16,616 nucleotides of DNA, from NCBI GenBank assembly GCA_021839785.1, contig JAKCAB010000891.1:1-16616 (forward strand), written 5' to 3'. Source of the DNA: a bacterium. Lineage in GTDB: Bacteria > Verrucomicrobiota > Verrucomicrobiae > Limisphaerales > J093. Positions 1 through 6,920 of the stretch are shown here, piece after piece; within the stretch, counting starts at the first letter, position 1; every line of letters begins with the position of its first letter. The translations under genes were made by a program, and so were the position numbers. The notes below the pieces were generated by a model. That model was not told where the DNA came from, ran no database searches, and saw only the letters and a program-made list of their open reading frames with translations.

Positions 1-1755
1 GTGCTTACCGAGAACTGGAACTCGATGGACATCTGGGTCTGGAACTCGCGCTTCGACGACTGCCGCTTCGGCCTGCTGAACCAGATGGGCAACTTCCACG
101 CCTGGCACAACCTGTTCCAGCGCTCGACCGAGGCCGACATCGCCACGCGCAACCTCATGGTCTTCTCGTTCGTGGGCAACACCAGCGTCGGCTCGCGGCG
201 CTTCCTCGACTTCGACACCGGCCATTCGTGGGGCGCGCCCACCACCATCGCCGCCAACCGCATTCTCGACCCCACCGGCGACTTCCCGGTCAAGCTCGGC
301 AACGCCGGCCCGTATCTGGTCATGGACAACGCGTTTAAGCTCCCGGCCGGCACGACCAACCGCGCGGTGAAGATGACCTGGGCGGACCAGACGTTTGTGG
401 GCAACCGCTACACCGCCACCAACGCCGTGGCTGAAAACGGGCGCTTCCGTCGGATCGCCGAACAAGTGGTGGCGCCGGGCGAAATCGACACCGCGCTCCC
501 GACGTTGCCGCCCACGCCGCCCCGCCGTGAGCGCCAGGTGTTCGAGGTGCCGGCCGGCGCGGACGCGAGCGCCATCCAGCGCGCGATCGACGACGCGGCG
601 AAAAGCGCCGGCCAACGGCCGGTGGTGCATTTGCCCAAAGGCACGTACCGGATCGCGCGCACGCTGGTGGTGCCGGCGGCGTGTGATTTGCAGCTCATCG
701 GCGACGGCGCGGGCGAGACGGCCACGGTGTTGCGCTGGACCGGCCCCGCCAACGGCGTGCTGCTCCGGCTCGAAGGCCCGAGCTTCGCCACCTTGCGCGA
801 CCTTCACCTCAACGCCGGCAACGCGCGCGGCATCGTGGTGGAAAACGCCGACCAGCCCGGCGGCCGCATTTTTGCCGAGCAACTCAACGCCAACGGCCCC
901 GCGGCGCCGAGCCGTCCTGGCACCGCGGCGGTGCGGATCGACGGCCTGACGCAGACCGATGTCCAGTTCCGCTGCCTGCAAGGCTCCGGCAACGCCGGCC
1001 ATTGGGTGGAAGTGGTCGGGGCGGGAGCCAACGCGACCGCCATCAATCAGGTGAGCGTTTTCAACGGTGCGACCGGCAGCGCCGTCGGCCAGTACAGCGT
1101 GCGCAACGGCGGTCGGTTGGTCGTGCGCGGCGTTCATCCGGAAAAAAGCGCGGATGCCTTGCGCGGCATTTACCTGAACGACGCCGGCTCGCTGGCCATC
1201 GACGCCACGCGTTTTTCTTACAAGACCTCGCCCGCCGCGCCGCTCGTGGCGGTGGATGGCTTCCGCGGCTGGTTCACGATCGCGACCGGCCTGTTGCTGC
1301 CGGTGGACTCGACGAATACCTGCCGCTTCGAGATCACCGGCGATGGCAGCCGGGCGCACGTGCTCGCGCTGGACAACCAGTTTTGGGTCCAGGAATTCGG
1401 CGTGACGGCGCAGACAGTCTGGCGGAATCGCGCGCAACCGCCGGCGGCGGGCGGGTTGGTGGGCTGCAATGTGAACTCGCCTTTGAAAGGCGCGACGACG
1501 AATGGTTTTGCCTTCCTGGCCAATCTCGGCGATCGCCCGGACCCGGCGAAGTCTGGTTACGGCGCGGGGCCGTTGGCGGATCAGGGCACGGTGTCCGACG
1601 CTGCGTTGCTGCGCCACCTTGCGCCCTTGCGTGAAGCGCGCGTTTGGGAACCTGGCGAAGCGAAAGCCGCCGGCACCGCCACCGACTTGCGCATCCACCG
1701 CGTGATGGTTACCGGTGGCAGCGGAGCCACGGTGGAATTCCGACGCGGCCGGTAG
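1..1755 (+). CDS. Right-handed beta-helix (pectate-lyase-like) protein, N-terminus cut by window edge
   Basis: The frame is open from the first base to a TAG at 1753-1755. The GTG at position 1 is probably an internal codon, since the protein begins in the middle of a repeat-like domain. About 584 residues are present. Residues 1-165 look like the last coils of one parallel beta-helix, with many short N/G-rich turns. A linker rich in Pro and Arg (about 165-180) follows. At about 180-260 a second domain opens with the typical start of the pectate-lyase-3 / GH28-like fold: an AIQRAIDDA helix near 191, then LPKGTYR near 211 and a LIGDGAG turn. The rest continues as beta-helix. No catalytic triad or acidic cluster can be assigned, so this could be a lyase, a hydrolase or only a binding or surface protein. 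Such proteins are normally exported, but any signal peptide lies outside the window. It converges with the UxaC-like gene, 19 bp apart. Confidence 0.75.
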   Translation: MLTENWNSMDIWVWNSRFDDCRFGLLNQMGNFHAWHNLFQRSTEADIATRNLMVFSFVGNTSVGSRRFLDFDTGHSWGAPTTIAANRILDPTGDFPVKLGNAGPYLVMDNAFKLPAGTTNRAVKMTWADQTFVGNRYTATNAVAENGRFRRIAEQVVAPGEIDTALPTLPPTPPRRERQVFEVPAGADASAIQRAIDDAAKSAGQRPVVHLPKGTYRIARTLVVPAACDLQLIGDGAGETATVLRWTGPANGVLLRLEGPSFATLRDLHLNAGNARGIVVENADQPGGRIFAEQLNANGPAAPSRPGTAAVRIDGLTQTDVQFRCLQGSGNAGHWVEVVGAGANATAINQVSVFNGATGSAVGQYSVRNGGRLVVRGVHPEKSADALRGIYLNDAGSLAIDATRFSYKTSPAAPLVAVDGFRGWFTIATGLLLPVDSTNTCRFEITGDGSRAHVLALDNQFWVQEFGVTAQTVWRNRAQPPAAGGLVGCNVNSPLKGATTNGFAFLANLGDRPDPAKSGYGAGPLADQGTVSDAALLRHLAPLREARVWEPGEAKAAGTATDLRIHRVMVTGGSGATVEFRRGR

Positions 1756-1774
1756 CCATCGCCGCGGCGCGCGG

Positions 1775-3034
1775 TCAGCGCTGGCAGAATTGCTCGAAGC
1801 CGCCGCCCAGCAGGCTGCGCACGTCCCGGCGAATCTCCGCCTCGGTCGGCTCCCAGCCAGTGACCGCGAGGTCGGCGTATTTCTCGGCCAGGATCCGGAT
1901 GAGGATGCGACGGGTATGGTCGAACTTGTAGATAATCTGCTCGAGCACGCGCGCGTCCGAGTGTTGCGGGGTGAAGCTCAGGCCCAGCAATTCGAGGCGC
2001 ATTCGGGTGATTTCCTCGATGAGTTGCGGCGTGTTGGTGAACCACCAGCAGCCAAACGGGTGCAGGTTCCGAAATTTCCGGGCGATCACGCACAGCTCGT
2101 GCTGGTTCTCGCGCGCGAGCACGGTGACGGCGAATTTGTTGTCCGGAAACGCGTCGCCGAGGTTCACCAGCGCGCACAGATCGCTGTGGCCGACACCATC
2201 GCCGGCGAGTTGGAGCCGCGCGTTGACGCCCCGCCGCACGCCGAGCATCAGCGCGAACGGCAGGCCGTGCTCGCGGCAGTGCGGCAGCACTGCGTGTTCG
2301 AGAAGCTGCGCGGTGTCGGTGTTGGCGGGAAACCGGAAATCCGGCGGGAGCGACACCATCAGGTACTGGGCGTCGAGCTTTTCGGTCCAATCGGCCAGGA
2401 AGCGCCGGACTTCGCTCAGCGTGCGGGCGGACAGGCCTTCGCCGACCTCGTAGCCCCAGGACACGAGTTGGAGCGCGGCGTTGGGCCAGTCCACCAGCAA
2501 CGCATCGATCCGCAGGGCGGCGAGGAACCGTTCGTCGCGGAGGAAGCCGGTTTGCCAGAGCGGCCGCTCGACGGCGTCGAACGGCGAATTGGTCATGTAA
2601 ATGCGCTCGACGTTCGCCAGCTCCAGCGTGCGGCTGAGGTGGGTCTCCAGCGGCCATTCCTGGAACCAGGCCCGGATGGCCGGCAGATCGCGCACGTGGG
2701 GATCGAGCCCGAAACGGTGCAACGTGGTCAGCACGCCGCGGCAGGCTTCGGACACCGGCGAGTGGGCGACGAAAAGCTCGTGCCAGATCCGGTCGGCCTG
2801 CTCGGACTTGGACAGGGTGAAGAAGGTCTCGGGCGGCACGTCCAGGTAGCGGAACGCCTCGGCGGCCAGGTAATGGTACACCAGCAGGTCGTCGATCCCC
2901 CACAGCAGCATCCCGTTCATGAGCGGGTCGTAGAGGTGGGTGTGGATATCGACGACGGGCGTGGAGCTGACAATCCGTTCGAGGAGCGCAGCGGTGGCAG
3001 TGCGGCGGAAATCGCTGACGGACTGGGACGTCAT
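1775..3034 (-). CDS. UxaC-like amidohydrolase (divergent glucuronate/uronate isomerase family)
   Basis: This 419-residue protein belongs to the amidohydrolase superfamily and resembles uronate isomerase (UxaC), which interconverts glucuronate/fructuronate and galacturonate/tagaturonate in the cytoplasm. Visible markers are DIHTHLYDP with the metal-binding His31 and His33, the HPFGCWWF block starting at His325, and a late SDARVL block with Asp360, at the place of the TDSR motif of E. coli UxaC. It is shorter than classical UxaC (about 470 residues) and belongs to a divergent branch, so the substrate is not certain. I chose the ATG at 3034. A TTG three codons upstream (3043) is possible, and neither has a clear Shine-Dalgarno sequence. 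The neighbouring beta-helix gene makes a polyuronide pathway plausible, but that is inference. It is transcribed divergently from the phosphofructokinase gene. Confidence 0.78.
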   Translation of the reverse strand: MTSQSVSDFRRTATAALLERIVSSTPVVDIHTHLYDPLMNGMLLWGIDDLLVYHYLAAEAFRYLDVPPETFFTLSKSEQADRIWHELFVAHSPVSEACRGVLTTLHRFGLDPHVRDLPAIRAWFQEWPLETHLSRTLELANVERIYMTNSPFDAVERPLWQTGFLRDERFLAALRIDALLVDWPNAALQLVSWGYEVGEGLSARTLSEVRRFLADWTEKLDAQYLMVSLPPDFRFPANTDTAQLLEHAVLPHCREHGLPFALMLGVRRGVNARLQLAGDGVGHSDLCALVNLGDAFPDNKFAVTVLARENQHELCVIARKFRNLHPFGCWWFTNTPQLIEEITRMRLELLGLSFTPQHSDARVLEQIIYKFDHTRRILIRILAEKYADLAVTGWEPTEAEIRRDVRSLLGGGFEQFCQR

Positions 3035-3215
3035 CGGGCGCAAGCTTAAGAGGTGCGCCGCCGCCGCGCCACGCTTTTCTGGCGCAAGGAGCTCCGGGGA
3101 TTCGGGGAATTCATCTTTGACAGCCTTCTAGCCGGTTGGCACTGTCGCCCGGATTTTCGCGCCCGGACGGCCCAAACACGAATCTCAGAGCCGCCGGGAC
3201 TTGAGAAAGAGAACT
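3035..3215. promoter_or_regulatory. Divergent intergenic region with a TTGACA -35-like box for the phosphofructokinase gene
   Basis: This 181-bp gap separates two divergent genes and must hold their promoters. The only recognisable element is a perfect TTGACA at 3117-3122 on the plus strand, about 95 bp before the phosphofructokinase ATG. The hexamer 17 bp further (around 3140-3145) matches TATAAT poorly, so the promoter call is weak. A purine-rich stretch, GAGAAAGAGA at 3203-3212, sits just before the ATG at 3216 and probably serves as ribosome-binding site. No convincing minus-strand promoter was found. Confidence 0.35.
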
Positions 3216-4493
3216 ATGCCTGAACTGGTTGGAAACATGTTGGTTGCCCAATCCGGCGGCCCTACCTGCGCCATCAATGCCAGCATCGCCGGAGCCATTG
3301 AGGAAGCCGGGCGGCACCCGAACCTGATCGAAGAGATCTACGGGGGCCGCAACGGCATTCTAGGCATCCTGAACGAAAACCTCATCGACTTGCAGGAAGA
3401 GAAGCGCAGCGCGATCGAGGGACTACGCTACACGCCTGCCGCCGCCCTGGGCACGTGCCGTTACAAGATCGATTTCAAGAAAAAGCCCGAGCAGGCCGCC
3501 AGGGACATGGACCGCTTGTTCGAGGTCTTCCAGGCGCACAACATCCGCTATTTCTTTTACGCGGGCGGGAACGATTCCCAGGACACGTCGCTCAAGATTC
3601 ACGAAGATGCCTTGAAGCGCGGCTGGGAGATGCGGGTCATCGGCATCCCCAAGACGATTGATAACGACCTGCCTCACACCGATCATTGCCCTGGCTACGG
3701 CTCAGTCATCAAATACAACGCGACCACCGTGATGGAAGTGGGCACCGACGTGGGCAGCATGGCCACCGACGACGGTTCGGTCTGCATCATCGAGGTCATG
3801 GGCCGTTCCGCGGGCTGGATCGCTGCAGGCACCGCCCTGGCCAAACGGGGCAACCCCGCAAACGCGCCGCACATCATCCTGTTCCCCGAAATCCAGTACG
3901 ACCTCGCCCACTTCCTCACCAAGGTGCGGGAGACCGTGGCGGCATACAAATACTGCGTCATTGTCGTCGGCGAAGGCATCAAGAACAAGGAAGGCAAGGA
4001 AATCGGCGCCGACGAGACGAAGCGCGACGCTTTTGGCCATCCCGTGCTCGCCGGGGCCGCGTGGAAACTCAAGGAATTGATCGAAGCCGCCCTGCAAACC
4101 AAGACCCGCACCGTGCTCCTCGGCTACGCCCAACGTGCCGCCGCCCACTGCGCCAGCCTGACGGACGTGACCGAGGCCGCCGCCTGCGGCGAGGCTGCGG
4201 TGCGTGCCGCCGTGGCCGGCCAGAGCGGTTACATGGTCAAGCTCGTCCGCGAATCCAGCCGTCCCTACAAGTGGAGCACGGCCCTGCACGACTTGAAAGA
4301 AGTCGCGAACGTCGAGCATTTCGTGCCACGCGAGTGGATCAGCGAGGATGGCTTCATGGCCAACGAACAGTTCATCGAGTACGCCGCGCCTCTAATCGAG
4401 GGCGAAGTGGAGGCTCCGATGGACAGTGGCCTGCCGAAGTACGTGGTGCTGGAAGGCTCGCCGGTGGAGGCCAAACTTCCCCCGTGGAGTTGA
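3216..4493 (+). CDS. pfp: Pyrophosphate-dependent 6-phosphofructokinase
   Basis: The 425-residue protein phosphorylates fructose 6-phosphate to the 1,6-bisphosphate with PPi as phosphoryl donor. This step is reversible, so the enzyme can act in both glycolysis and gluconeogenesis in the cytoplasm. The N-terminal glycine-rich loop is AQSGGPTCAINAS (residues 11-23). The GGNDS motif (117-121) has Asp120 where ATP-dependent enzymes have Gly. The PKTIDND motif (145-151) has Lys146 where ATP enzymes have Gly, and Asp149 as catalytic base. Both substitutions are the accepted hallmarks of PPi dependence. MGRSAGWIA at 195-203 is the substrate-binding block. Length fits the family. I chose ATG 3216 over an in-frame TTG at 3201 because a purine-rich ribosome-binding stretch lies directly before it and the family motif starts soon after. 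A strong terminator follows, so it is probably monocistronic. Confidence 0.93.
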   Translation: MPELVGNMLVAQSGGPTCAINASIAGAIEEAGRHPNLIEEIYGGRNGILGILNENLIDLQEEKRSAIEGLRYTPAAALGTCRYKIDFKKKPEQAARDMDRLFEVFQAHNIRYFFYAGGNDSQDTSLKIHEDALKRGWEMRVIGIPKTIDNDLPHTDHCPGYGSVIKYNATTVMEVGTDVGSMATDDGSVCIIEVMGRSAGWIAAGTALAKRGNPANAPHIILFPEIQYDLAHFLTKVRETVAAYKYCVIVVGEGIKNKEGKEIGADETKRDAFGHPVLAGAAWKLKELIEAALQTKTRTVLLGYAQRAAAHCASLTDVTEAAACGEAAVRAAVAGQSGYMVKLVRESSRPYKWSTALHDLKEVANVEHFVPREWISEDGFMANEQFIEYAAPLIEGEVEAPMDSGLPKYVVLEGSPVEAKLPPWS

Positions 4494-4528
4494 ACGGACC
4501 GCGCCGAAAACCGAAATCTTCCCGCCCG

Positions 4529-4567
4529 AAGCCGCAGGCCCTTCGCCTGCGGCTTTGCTTTTCTTTT
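4529..4567 (+). terminator. Intrinsic terminator after the phosphofructokinase gene
   Basis: A perfect 11-bp GC-rich stem (AAGCCGCAGGC at 4529-4539 with GCCTGCGGCTT at 4545-4555) closes a 5-nt CCTTC loop. It is followed by the T-rich tract TGCTTTTCTTTT (4556-4567). It lies 35 bp after the stop codon at 4493, where an intrinsic terminator is expected, and it separates this gene from the GNAT-EIIC run downstream. Confidence 0.88.
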
Positions 4568-4947
4568 CCCGGAATGCCCGGCTGGGCACAGCCCGCCCGC
4601 GGCGCCACCAGAAGCTGCCCGAGTTTGGGGCGAACGTGTTGGCCAACCAAGCGCCTCAAGCCTGTCTTGCCACCGCTGCGGAGGCCCGCTTAGTCTCCCG
4701 CGCATGTTCCATCCGAAAAGTGCGGGGCAAATCGTGAAACGAACGCCTTCCCGGTGCGCGTGACTAAGCCGGTTCCCCAACAGCCTTGGTCCCAAACCCA
4801 AGGGCCAGAGCAGATCGGCCGCGGCGCTGGCCGACGACGGCGCTTGCGTCTCTGCTCTCTCCTCCGCGAGACAAACGCTGGCGGTGAGAGGTGTAAGTTC
4901 GTTTCCACGTCGGCAGCCGTGGCAGCGTGCCCCGATTACTCCGAGAT
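4568..4947. other. 380-bp gene-free stretch between terminator and GNAT gene
   Basis: I find no convincing gene here. There is a 10-bp palindrome GTTGGCCAAC at 4638-4647 and a 19-codon ATG frame at 4704-4763 without a ribosome-binding site. The right part (about 4731-4910) has a nested set of inverted repeats, listed separately. The promoter for GNAT-EIIC should lie in this stretch, but I could not pick out convincing -35/-10 boxes. Confidence 0.6.
4733..4909 (+). ncRNA. Candidate structured RNA or 5' leader upstream of GNAT-EIIC (nested inverted repeats)
   Basis: An outer helix can form between CGT-GAAACGAAC (4733-4744) and GTTCGTTTC-C-ACG (4897-4909): 12 pairs with a single bulged C at 4906. 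Inside it are a 6-bp hairpin, CCTTGG/CCAAGG (4784-4789 with 4798-4803), and a compact three-way junction. The junction has an 8-bp closing stem AGAGCAGA/TCTGCTCT (4807-4814 with 4851-4858), a 6-bp arm TCGGCC/GGCCGA (4815-4820 with 4829-4834) and a 4-bp arm GACG/CGTC (4836-4839 with 4847-4850). A small CCGC/GCGG hairpin (4864-4867 with 4881-4884) can also form. The helices are mutually compatible. The element ends 38 nt before the GNAT ATG. I do not recognise a known RNA family, and in GC-rich DNA some of this pairing may be chance. The strand is assumed from the gene downstream. Confidence 0.27.
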
Positions 4948-5604
4948 ATGAGCGATTGCACAATTCGTCCGGCCCGGCCGGCTGATGAGCCGGGCGCTTA
5001 CCACGTTTGCCTGAAGACGGGCGACAACGGCGGCGACGGCGAACCGTTTTACCGCGAGGATCCCGACGCGCTGGGCCGGATCTTCGTCGGCCCTTATCTG
5101 GCCTACGAACCGGAGTTGAGCCTCATCTTGGAAGACCTGGAAGGCATTTGCGGCTATGCGCTGGGCGCTTTCGATTCGCGCACGTTCTACTCGCGTTACG
5201 AAACGGACTGGCGACCACGGCTGTGCGCCCGCTTTCCGGCGCCGCAGGGCGATCCGGGTGGGTGGACGCGCACCCAACAGGTCTATCACTGGTATCACCA
5301 CCCCGACTATTACTGTCCCGAACCTTACGAAACATATCCCTCCCACTTGCACATCGACTTGTTGCCGCGGGCTCAAGGTCGTGGTTACGGCCGTCGCATG
5401 ATGGAGCAGGTCATGGACAAACTACGCCGGCGTGGCTCGCCGGGTGCGCATTTGGGCTTGAGCGTGCTCAACACCCGCGCCTTTGGCTTCTATGAACGGC
5501 TGGGTTTTCGGGAACTGGTTCGAGTCGGCTCCGAGACGGATGGCTGCATTTACATGGGTAAAATTCTGCAACGCCAGGGTTCGCCATCTGCCCTCGCAAG
5601 CTAA
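4948..5604 (+). CDS. GNAT-family N-acetyltransferase, related to the acetyltransferase-like domain of O-GlcNAcase
   Basis: This 218-residue cytoplasmic protein is a single-domain GNAT enzyme that should transfer acetyl from acetyl-CoA to an amine. It opens with the usual IRPARPADE strand-helix (residues 6-14). Motif A is LHIDLLPRAQGRGYGRRMM (134-152), with the pyrophosphate-binding Q143-G144-R145-G146-x-G148. A C-terminal LSVLNTRAFGFYERLGF block completes the fold. The sequence SHLHIDLLP before the CoA loop, and an unusually long middle section rich in Tyr, His and Trp (about 80-130), recall the bacterial acetyltransferases related to the C-terminal domain of O-GlcNAcase. The acceptor is unknown. 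I chose ATG 4948 over GTG 4927 because the fold begins right after it. The gene is 10 bp upstream of the EIIC gene, and its TAA lies within the EIIC Shine-Dalgarno stretch, so the two are probably expressed together. Confidence 0.82.
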   Translation: MSDCTIRPARPADEPGAYHVCLKTGDNGGDGEPFYREDPDALGRIFVGPYLAYEPELSLILEDLEGICGYALGAFDSRTFYSRYETDWRPRLCARFPAPQGDPGGWTRTQQVYHWYHHPDYYCPEPYETYPSHLHIDLLPRAQGRGYGRRMMEQVMDKLRRRGSPGAHLGLSVLNTRAFGFYERLGFRELVRVGSETDGCIYMGKILQRQGSPSALAS

Positions 5605-5610
5605 AGGAGG
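5603..5610 (+). promoter_or_regulatory. Shine-Dalgarno AAAGGAGG that fixes the GTG start of the EIIC gene
   Basis: AAAGGAGG at 5603-5610 is the strongest ribosome-binding site in the window. It lies 4 nt before GTG 5615. The same frame stays open upstream to an ATG at 5483, inside the GNAT gene, but this site and the start of homology show that translation begins at 5615. The GNAT stop TAA (5602-5604) overlaps the site, which favours translational coupling. Confidence 0.8.
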
Positions 5611-5614
5611 CGTT

Positions 5615-6874
5615 GTGCGCCAGCCGACCGACCTCTTCGACAAACACATTGTTCCGACTCTGACGGCGCTGAGCGAGAACAGCTATCTGTCCGCGATTCG
5701 GGCCGGGATGGTGTCGGTCGTGCCGCTGACCATCATTGGCGGTTTGTTCATCATCGTGTCCTTCTTGCCGGTCGCAGGATGGGACAAGATCGTCGCCCCG
5801 TACCTTCAGCTCCTACAAATCCCGGTAAGCGCGACCTTTGGACTCCTCTCGGTCTTCGTGTGCTTCGCCATCGGCTATGATTTTGGCCGGCAGTTGAAAC
5901 AGGAAGCCATCGTCAGTGCAACCATGGCCACGCTGGTCTTCCTGATGATCCAGCTCCGTCCGGGGGAGAAGCCGGAAGACACCGCCTTCGCGATGGAGAG
6001 TCTGGGCTCGAGAGGTCTGTTCACCGCGGTCGTCATTGCCTTGGTCTCCGTTCGCGTCCAAAAGTTCTTCACCGACAAAAACATGGTGATCAAGTTACCC
6101 GCCAATGTTCCACCGATTGTCGCCGAATCGTTCCTCTCACTCAGTCCGCTGTTCTTTCTGGTATTGGCTTTTTGGATAATTCGCTTCGTATTGGGAGTGG
6201 ATATCGACAGTCTGGTGCAAACCACTTTCAAACCTCTGGTCTTTGCCCTCAACACTCTGCCGGGCATCCTGGTGTATGCCTTCCTCGTTACGTTGCTGTG
6301 GTCCGTCGGCATCAACGGCGACAACGCCATGGACGCGATCGTCGCGCCGATCTTTCTGCAATACCTCGCCGCCAACGTTGAAGCCGCAACCCAGGGGCAG
6401 CCGCTGCCGTACGTGACTGCCTACGGGTTTTTCACGACCTTCGTCAACGTGGGCGGCACCGGCGCCACCATCGCCCTCGCGCTCATCATGCTGAACTCCA
6501 AGGAACCCGGCTTTCGCAAAGTCAGCCGCCTCTCTCTGCCCACGCAAATCTTTCAAATCAACGAGCCGATCTTCTTCGGCTTCCCCATCGTGTTGAACCC
6601 GGTTTTCATGGTTCCTTACGTCCTCAATGCGCTGATTCTGACGGCGGGCTCGTACCTGCTCATGGATTGGGGCATCATCCGCAAACCGTTCGTGAACGTC
6701 CCGTGGACCACCCCGCCGGTGATCGGCCACTATCTGGTGTCCGGCGGAGACTGGAAGGCGGCCGTGTGGGGCGTGGCTTCCATCGTAATCGCGATGGCCG
6801 TGTATTTCCCGTTTGCCAAGGCCGCCGAGCGGCAGCGCTTGAAGGCCGAGGCGGCCGGCCAGGCGCACGAATAG
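5615..6874 (+). CDS. PTS lactose/cellobiose/chitobiose-type EIIC permease, orphan
   Basis: The 419-residue polytopic inner-membrane protein aligns by eye over its whole length with ChbC/CelB. It has a DLFDKHIVPTL amphipathic start, an early membrane helix (about 29-52), the VIKLPANVPPIVAESF block, the GGTGATIAL block, and QINEPIFFGFPIVLNP with the substrate-binding Glu317. About nine or ten hydrophobic segments are visible. In the family, EIIC carries a disaccharide while EIIB phosphorylates it. Here no EIIA, EIIB, HPr or EI gene is nearby. The conserved GIHG motif reads GING, so the His that contacts the sugar 6-hydroxyl in ChbC is Asn234. It may therefore work as a permease without phosphorylation, or use a distant EIIB; this is inference. 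Base composition is lower in GC than its neighbours, notably around 6120-6240. The GTG start is supported by a strong Shine-Dalgarno sequence. Confidence 0.9.
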   Translation: MRQPTDLFDKHIVPTLTALSENSYLSAIRAGMVSVVPLTIIGGLFIIVSFLPVAGWDKIVAPYLQLLQIPVSATFGLLSVFVCFAIGYDFGRQLKQEAIVSATMATLVFLMIQLRPGEKPEDTAFAMESLGSRGLFTAVVIALVSVRVQKFFTDKNMVIKLPANVPPIVAESFLSLSPLFFLVLAFWIIRFVLGVDIDSLVQTTFKPLVFALNTLPGILVYAFLVTLLWSVGINGDNAMDAIVAPIFLQYLAANVEAATQGQPLPYVTAYGFFTTFVNVGGTGATIALALIMLNSKEPGFRKVSRLSLPTQIFQINEPIFFGFPIVLNPVFMVPYVLNALILTAGSYLLMDWGIIRKPFVNVPWTTPPVIGHYLVSGGDWKAAVWGVASIVIAMAVYFPFAKAAERQRLKAEAAGQAHE

Positions 6875-6920
6875 TCGTCGCGCGCTTGACCGCGGCGCCC
6901 GGCGGGCATAGACGGAGCGC

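Noticed and set aside
1715..3049. Plus-strand open frame (444 codons) opposite the UxaC-like gene
   Set aside because: The minus strand carries clear amidohydrolase motifs. The antisense product has no recognisable domain and overlaps the whole gene.
4704..4763. 19-codon ATG frame in the gene-free stretch before GNAT
   Set aside because: It has no Shine-Dalgarno sequence, is not protein-like, and overlaps the left arm of the inverted-repeat element.
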